Positions 60,007 to 64,000 of a stretch of DNA of 64,000 nucleotides are shown one piece after another. The stretch's first letter is position 1. Every line of letters starts with the position of its first letter. Source of the DNA: Carbonactinospora thermoautotrophica (GTDB lineage Bacteria; Actinomycetota; Actinomycetes; Streptomycetales; Carbonactinosporaceae); assembly GCF_001543895.1 (NCBI RefSeq), contig NZ_JYIJ01000015.1, positions 303,674 through 367,673 on the forward strand, read 5' to 3'. Below the pieces are notes generated by a model. That model was given only the letters and a program-made list of their open reading frames with translations, did no database searches and was not told the origin of the DNA. Position numbers and translations under genes: made by a program.

Positions 60007-61140
60007 ATGTCACCGGCCGGCCGCACGGGCCGGACGCCGCACCGCCGACGGCTGGTCGCCCGGTGGGTGGGGCTCTCGGCGGCCCTCTCCGTCCTCGGAC
60101 TCGCCAGCCTGTCCGCCCCGGTGGCGTGGGCCGCCCGGAGCGAGCCGTCACAGCCTCCGTGGCGGCACCGGGGGGTCTGGCCGATCGACCCGCCGCACGT
60201 CATCCTGCGGGAGTACGCGCCGCCGCCGGCTCCCTGGCTGCCCGGACATCGAGGTGTTGATCTCGCTGCACGGCCCGGACAGGTCGTGCGCTCGGCGGCG
60301 GACGGGGTGGTCAGCTATGCCGGGCTGCTGGCCGGACGCTCGGTGGTCGCCGTCGTGCACGGCAGCGTCCGGACCACGTACGAGCCTGTGGCGCCGCTCG
60401 TGGCAGTGGGCACCCGCGTCGCGGCAGGCGCTCTGATCGGTCAACTGGAGGACCGGCCCGGCCATTGCGGCGGCCGCCACTGCCTGCACTGGGGCCTACT
60501 CCGGGATACCGAGTACCTGAACCCTCTCGCGCTCCTGCGCCGCGGCCCGTCACGTCTGCTCCCGGTCTGGTCCACCGGATCCGGAGCAGTTCCGCAGGGG
60601 ACCGGCGACCAGCCCGGGAGCGCCGGCGCCCCGCCCGCCCTGTCCGAGGCGCTCGCCACCGTCTCCACGGCCATCCCACCCGCCGTCCAGCCCATGTCAC
60701 CCGCACGGCCCGTGCCGCGTGCGTCGCCGCCGGACGGGCGGTCGGCACACTCTCCGCCTGCCGCCTCCGCCCCGGCCGCACCGGAGGGCCCGGTGTCCGT
60801 CGTGTCATCCGCAGTCGGGCTGCTGCTGGACCCACGGGTCGGCGTACCCGGCCTCACCGCGGCCAGCCTGCTCGGTCTCGGCCTCGCACATCGCCGCACC
60901 CGACCGCGTCCTCGCCGGAGGCCGCCGGACGACGACCCGCCGATCGAACCCGGGCCGGCGTTGCTCGATCCCGCGTCACCGGTCGCCGCGTCCGCAGGGC
61001 GCCAGCTCCGCCTCGTGCTGTCTCCGCCCACCGGCGCGCCCCTCAGCTCCCCCGTTCCTTCCCGCGACGTGGTGGACCTCGCCGCCGAACGAGCACGCCG
61101 CCGCGATGCCCGGCCCGACCCGCCCGTCCTGGCCGCCTGA
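60007..61140 (+). CDS. M23-like (LytM) exported protein with C-terminal membrane segment
   Basis: The 377-residue product has a basic signal peptide (about 1-43, SAPVAWA-A cleavage region) and an M23-like domain (about 50-175) with HRGVDLAA (His81, Asp85) and HCGGRHCLHWGLL. The usual C-terminal HxH is CLH here, a common feature of this actinobacterial subgroup, so zinc binding may be altered or absent. A Pro/Ala/Ser-rich linker follows, then a hydrophobic stretch (about 255-285) and an Arg/Pro-rich tail, suggesting re-anchoring in the membrane. ATG 60007 with GGAG six bases upstream is preferred to ATG 59995 and GTG 59977. Such a gene lies next to rpsB in streptomycetes. Confidence 0.82.
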   Translation: MSPAGRTGRTPHRRRLVARWVGLSAALSVLGLASLSAPVAWAARSEPSQPPWRHRGVWPIDPPHVILREYAPPPAPWLPGHRGVDLAARPGQVVRSAADGVVSYAGLLAGRSVVAVVHGSVRTTYEPVAPLVAVGTRVAAGALIGQLEDRPGHCGGRHCLHWGLLRDTEYLNPLALLRRGPSRLLPVWSTGSGAVPQGTGDQPGSAGAPPALSEALATVSTAIPPAVQPMSPARPVPRASPPDGRSAHSPPAASAPAAPEGPVSVVSSAVGLLLDPRVGVPGLTAASLLGLGLAHRRTRPRPRRRPPDDDPPIEPGPALLDPASPVAASAGRQLRLVLSPPTGAPLSSPVPSRDVVDLAAERARRRDARPDPPVLAA

Positions 61141-61726
61141 GCGCCTCGGCCGACAGACGTGCAAGGTCCGGTTCCCGCGCAGCCGGGGCAGTGGGGTGGG
61201 AGTGACTGGCCCCACTGCCCCGGCCCGGAATCCCTCGCCCTCCGCCGTCGACCGGCTGAACCTCGCCCCCGGCTGGCAATCCGAGTCTCGCTCATGCGGC
61301 TGGTCCGCACCGTGTCTGATCGCCGAGTACGCGGCGGAAGGCACCCCTGGCTCATCCAGCGGCGAGGCCTCTCAGGACCGCTTTCCGCTGCTCGACCCAG
61401 GAGACGACGGCCCGGGGACGTCACCCAGGGAGGCGATGCAGGCTCTGGCGAGGCAACGAAGTGACGGAGCCGCTTGACGACACCTCCCGCAGCCGGCCGG
61501 AGATCATTACCTGACAGGCGCCAGCCAGCATCATGGTTCCGCCTCCTGGACGCACAGGCGGACCGGTCGGGCTGGAGCGAACGCTCGCTCCAACCTTGTC
61601 CTGCGGGATCCCGGCCGCCGAGGCCCTCCGCGGAGCCCTGCCTTCGCGCGCTGCCCCGGACCGGTCCGGATACCCGGGCGGTTCCGGACCCGCCGACAGC
61701 GCCCGGGCGAGGTGCTTTGGTTCAGG
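61141..61726. other. Intergenic region between the M23-like gene and whiG
   Basis: 586 bp between convergent genes. The only clear structure is the hairpin at 61182-61224. Short open frames here have Arg/Pro-rich compositions unlike proteins, and none is convincing. Confidence 0.5.
61182..61224. terminator. Strong hairpin downstream of the M23-like gene
   Basis: GCCGGGGCAGTGGGG pairs perfectly with CCCCACTGCCCCGGC (15 bp, 13-base loop), starting 42 bp past the stop. No T-run follows, as is common for actinobacterial terminators. Confidence 0.65.
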
Positions 61727-62575
61727 TCAGTCACGCTGCTCGGTCAGCTTGCTACGGAGCTGGAGGACCGCCTTGGTGTGGATCTGGCAGACTCGGCTCT
61801 CAGTCACCCCGAGCACTTGACCGATCTCGGCCAAGGTCAGGCGCTCGAAGTAGTACAGGGTGACCACGGTCTTCTCCCGCTCCGGCAGCGTGTTGATCGC
61901 CCGGGCCAGCATCTGCTTGGTCTCCCGGGTCTCGAAGGCCTCGACCGGATCCTCGGCGCTGGTGTCCTCGAGTGTGTCCACCAGGCTGAACCGTTCGCCC
62001 CGTTCCGGGCCACCGTGCAAGAGCTCGTCGAGAGCAACCACGTTGACCAGGGAGAGCTGACTGAAGATCTGGTGCAGCTCCTCCAGCTTGATCCCCATCT
62101 CGGCGGCCACCTCGGCCTCTGAGGGGGTGCGGTTGAGCTCGGCCTCGAGCTTGGCATACGCCCGTTCGACAGCGCGTGCCTTCTGGCGGACGGAGCGGGG
62201 GATCCAGTCCAGGGCGCGCAACTCGTCGATGATGGCGCCACGGATGCGGCTCATCGCGTAAGTCTCGAACTTGATCGAACGCTCCGGGTCGTACTTCTCG
62301 ATGGCGTCGATGAGCCCGAAGATCCCGTACGAGACGAAGTCGGCCTGCTCCACGTTGGCGGGTAGCCCGACACTGACGCGGCCCGCGACGTACTTGACCA
62401 ATGGCGAGTAGTGCAGGATCAGCTTCTCCCGCAGCTTCGGGTCCCCTGTCCTCTTGAACTCGCGCCACAGTTCGCGCAGGGCATACTGCGGATGACGGCT
62501 GTCCTGATCTCGCGTCACGTCATCCACGGAGGCGCTGGCGGACGAGCCGTCACGCCCGGGGATGCGCTTGGTCAT
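61727..62575 (-). CDS. whiG: WhiG/FliA-family RNA polymerase sigma factor
   Basis: The 282-residue group 3 sigma factor has region 2 ([72 protein letters not shown]), region 3 ([20 protein letters not shown]) and region 4 ([37 protein letters not shown]). WhiG starts sporulation of aerial hyphae in streptomycetes and FliA controls flagella in motile bacteria; with no motility genes here and streptomycete-like neighbours, WhiG is favoured. ATG 62575 with AAGG six bases upstream is chosen over the open extension to 62683. Confidence 0.93.
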   Translation of the reverse strand: MTKRIPGRDGSSASASVDDVTRDQDSRHPQYALRELWREFKRTGDPKLREKLILHYSPLVKYVAGRVSVGLPANVEQADFVSYGIFGLIDAIEKYDPERSIKFETYAMSRIRGAIIDELRALDWIPRSVRQKARAVERAYAKLEAELNRTPSEAEVAAEMGIKLEELHQIFSQLSLVNVVALDELLHGGPERGERFSLVDTLEDTSAEDPVEAFETRETKQMLARAINTLPEREKTVVTLYYFERLTLAEIGQVLGVTESRVCQIHTKAVLQLRSKLTEQRD

Positions 62576-63159
62576 AGGTTGCCTTGAGTCGCTCCATGGA
62601 GATGAGGGTGTAAGTCGCTCTTGGTGCGAGCGTAGCGCGGTCCGATAGTTCCTGAATGCCCCTGAGGTCCATAGCGCCCTCAAATAGGTGATTTGTGACA
62701 GCCTCTACGGGCTTGTTCCGACACCGTCCGGACATGCCAGGTACGTCGGACAATCGATTCTGCCCGATGAACCGGATGGTGTGCCGCCGAAGCCGTGAGA
62801 TGCGGCCGTTAGCCGCCGTGTCCGGGTTGTCCTGCCCGTCACCGCGTGTCGCTCGCCTCGCGTTCTCCCCCAGCCTCGCTACCCCGCAGCCGGCGCCCCA
62901 GCTCTGCTCGGCGCCGTGCCGGTCTGCCCGTCCCGGTCAACCACCTTGGGTTCAGGATCACAGGCCGGTCTGACCCAAGAACTCGTAGGCCAGACGGGTG
63001 CGGCGCGGATGCGGTTGATGCCGCGATGAACGACCTCGATACCTCACCCAGGGCACAAGGGGTGAGGCTGGCCAGATCTCTGGTCTTGAAGCCTGGATCA
63101 CAGGTGTCCGAGCCTTGAAGCACTTGGCGGGGAAACACCCAACCGGTGGCCGGGGTGGG
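62576..63159. other. Region between whiG and the transposase remnants
   Basis: About 580 bp with no supported gene. It includes the whiG promoter region, with locally lower GC near 62680-62700 (TCAAATAGGTGATTTGTGAC). Beyond 62940 the sequence shows short, frame-shifting protein-like fragments and may be degraded mobile DNA, but I cannot name a family for that part. Confidence 0.45.
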
Positions 63160-63560
63160 TCATGGCGATCTCTCCCGGCGGGTTCGCCGGTAGGCGACGC
63201 TGGCTTGGCAGGCGGCGGCCAGTCCGGCGGGCAGCACGGATGGCTTCGGCGCGGCCGTGTGTTCGTTGAGGTAGCCGATGGCGGCGTGCAGCCGCGCTGT
63301 GTCGCAGGTCCTGGTTGTAAGCCCTGGTGTTGGTCTTGTCCCACGCGCTCCGGTTCGCGTTCGAACTCTCCGAGGTCGCGGATGGCCTCCAGATGCGGTC
63401 GTTCGGTCTTGATATGGCCGCACAGAGATCCGGGTCCTGCGTCTGGTCGGCGGGGACCGCTGGCCGGCCGTGCTGGCGGCGATCACGCAGGCGGCCATGA
63501 ACGCTCTGGTGGCGGCCGCGGCCATCCGCGGGCCATGATCGCTGATCGCGAGCAGGACGG
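63160..63560 (-). pseudogene. Degenerate IS3-family transposase (OrfB C-terminal part)
   Basis: Pieces of an IS3-type DDE integrase appear in order on the minus strand but in three different frames: SDHGPRMAAAATRAFMAACVIA (catalytic SDNGxQ region), GHIKTERPHLEAIRDLGEFERE, RLHAAIGYLNEHT (normally RLHxAIGY) and GRAEAIRAARRTG, then ACQASVAYRR. At least two frameshifts break it. The N-terminal half of the gene is not recognisable. Confidence 0.7.
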
Positions 63561-63777
63561 CGCCGCGGAGTCCTCACCCCCGTCCAGGCTGCGCCGTCCG
63601 CTGCGCAGCTCGGCCAGCAGCCGGGCGTCGAGCAGCCTTGGTGATCGCCTCCCGTTCCCAGGGCAGGCCCGGCGTCCGCCGCCTCCTCCGCTCCGGACCT
63701 GTGTCGTCGACGCCTGAAAACTGGCTCTGGCACAGATCTGGCTCTGGCACAGATTCTGTGAAGGGCTCCTCTGTGTC

Positions 63778-64000
63778 TCAGTCGGCGAGTAGGACTCGCG
63801 TGCGGAGCAGGTCGGGGTTGGCGCGTCCGTACATCTGTCGCTTGAGCATCTTGATGCGGTTGATGTGGCCTTCCACCGGGCCGAAGCTCCAGGGCAGGGT
63901 GAGGCCGGCGGTGACGGCGTGCCGGTCGCGCCGTAGGCCGGTGCTGAAGGAGTGCGGTTCGGGAAGGTCCGCGGCGAGGACGGTGGCCATCCAGTCGGTG
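63778..64000 (-). pseudogene. C-terminal part of an ISL3-family transposase, cut by the window edge
   Basis: The minus frame is open from the right edge and ends at 63778. It contains FGPVEGHINRIKMLKRQMYGRANPDLLRTRVLLAD, the characteristic C-terminus of ISL3-family transposases, where SGPVEGHVNRIKMIKRQMYGRA is typical. The upstream part lies beyond the window, so I cannot say whether the gene is intact. Only the tail is annotated here. Confidence 0.8.

Overview
The window is about 64 kb of very GC-rich DNA from an actinomycete chromosome. The gene order rpsB-tsf-pyrH-frr-cdsA-rlmN / dxr-rseP-ispG-DUF4081-proS / rimP-nusA-ylxR-infB-ylxP-rbfA-nrnA-truB / ribF / rpsO-pnp-M16 peptidase-dapB / thyX-dapA-rnj is the conserved core of Actinomycetota. 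A WhiG-type sigma factor, a fused EccC, a SpoIIE-type phosphatase and a tandem-HAMP kinase point to a filamentous, probably sporulating, streptomycete-like organism. I do not assign a genus. No tRNA, rRNA or CRISPR array was recognised.

Layout. 1-4.4 kb: a tandem-HAMP sensor kinase running off the left edge, divergent from an 867-residue HATPase-PAS-GAF-GAF-SpoIIE phosphatase. 4.5-13 kb: housekeeping and accessory genes (rnj, dapA, thyX, HAD hydrolase, TetR, PEBP, acetyltransferase, methyltransferase) with two decayed genes. 13-18.3 kb: dapB, an M16 peptidase, pnp and rpsO on the minus strand. 18.4-31 kb: an insertion sequence and a type VII secretion (ESX) locus (eccD, eccC, mycP, eccB, eccE and an eccE-coupled gene of unknown function) lying between rpsO and ribF. 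31-44.9 kb: ribF, an orphan LacI regulator, truB, nrnA, rbfA, ylxP, infB, ylxR, nusA and rimP, a pair of small exported or ferritin-like genes, and proS. 45-50 kb: DUF4081 acetyltransferase, ispG, rseP, dxr. 50-53.6 kb: an Lrp/AsnC regulator and an ABC/FtsX-type transporter. 53.5-62.6 kb: rlmN, cdsA, frr, pyrH, tsf, rpsB, an M23-like protein and whiG. 62.6-64 kb: transposase remnants.

How the genes work together. The minus-strand core covers translation (S2, EF-Ts, RRF, IF-2, RbfA, S15, ProRS), RNA turnover (PNPase, RNase J, NrnA), isoprenoid synthesis (Dxr, IspG), lysine/diaminopimelate synthesis (DapA, DapB) and phospholipid synthesis (CdsA). Many of these genes overlap by ATGA or GTGA, which implies translational coupling. 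The ESX locus encodes a full membrane channel, motor and mycosin protease but no WXG100 substrate, so its substrates must be encoded elsewhere.

Most notable points: an IS5-type element inserted at the TA of the eccD stop codon, separating eccD from its terminator; paired inverted repeats beside the eccD and eccC starts; an unfamiliar eccE-coupled gene; an SRPBCC gene whose only lesions are two Trp-to-stop changes; and two adjacent HAMP repeat units that are identical at the DNA level.
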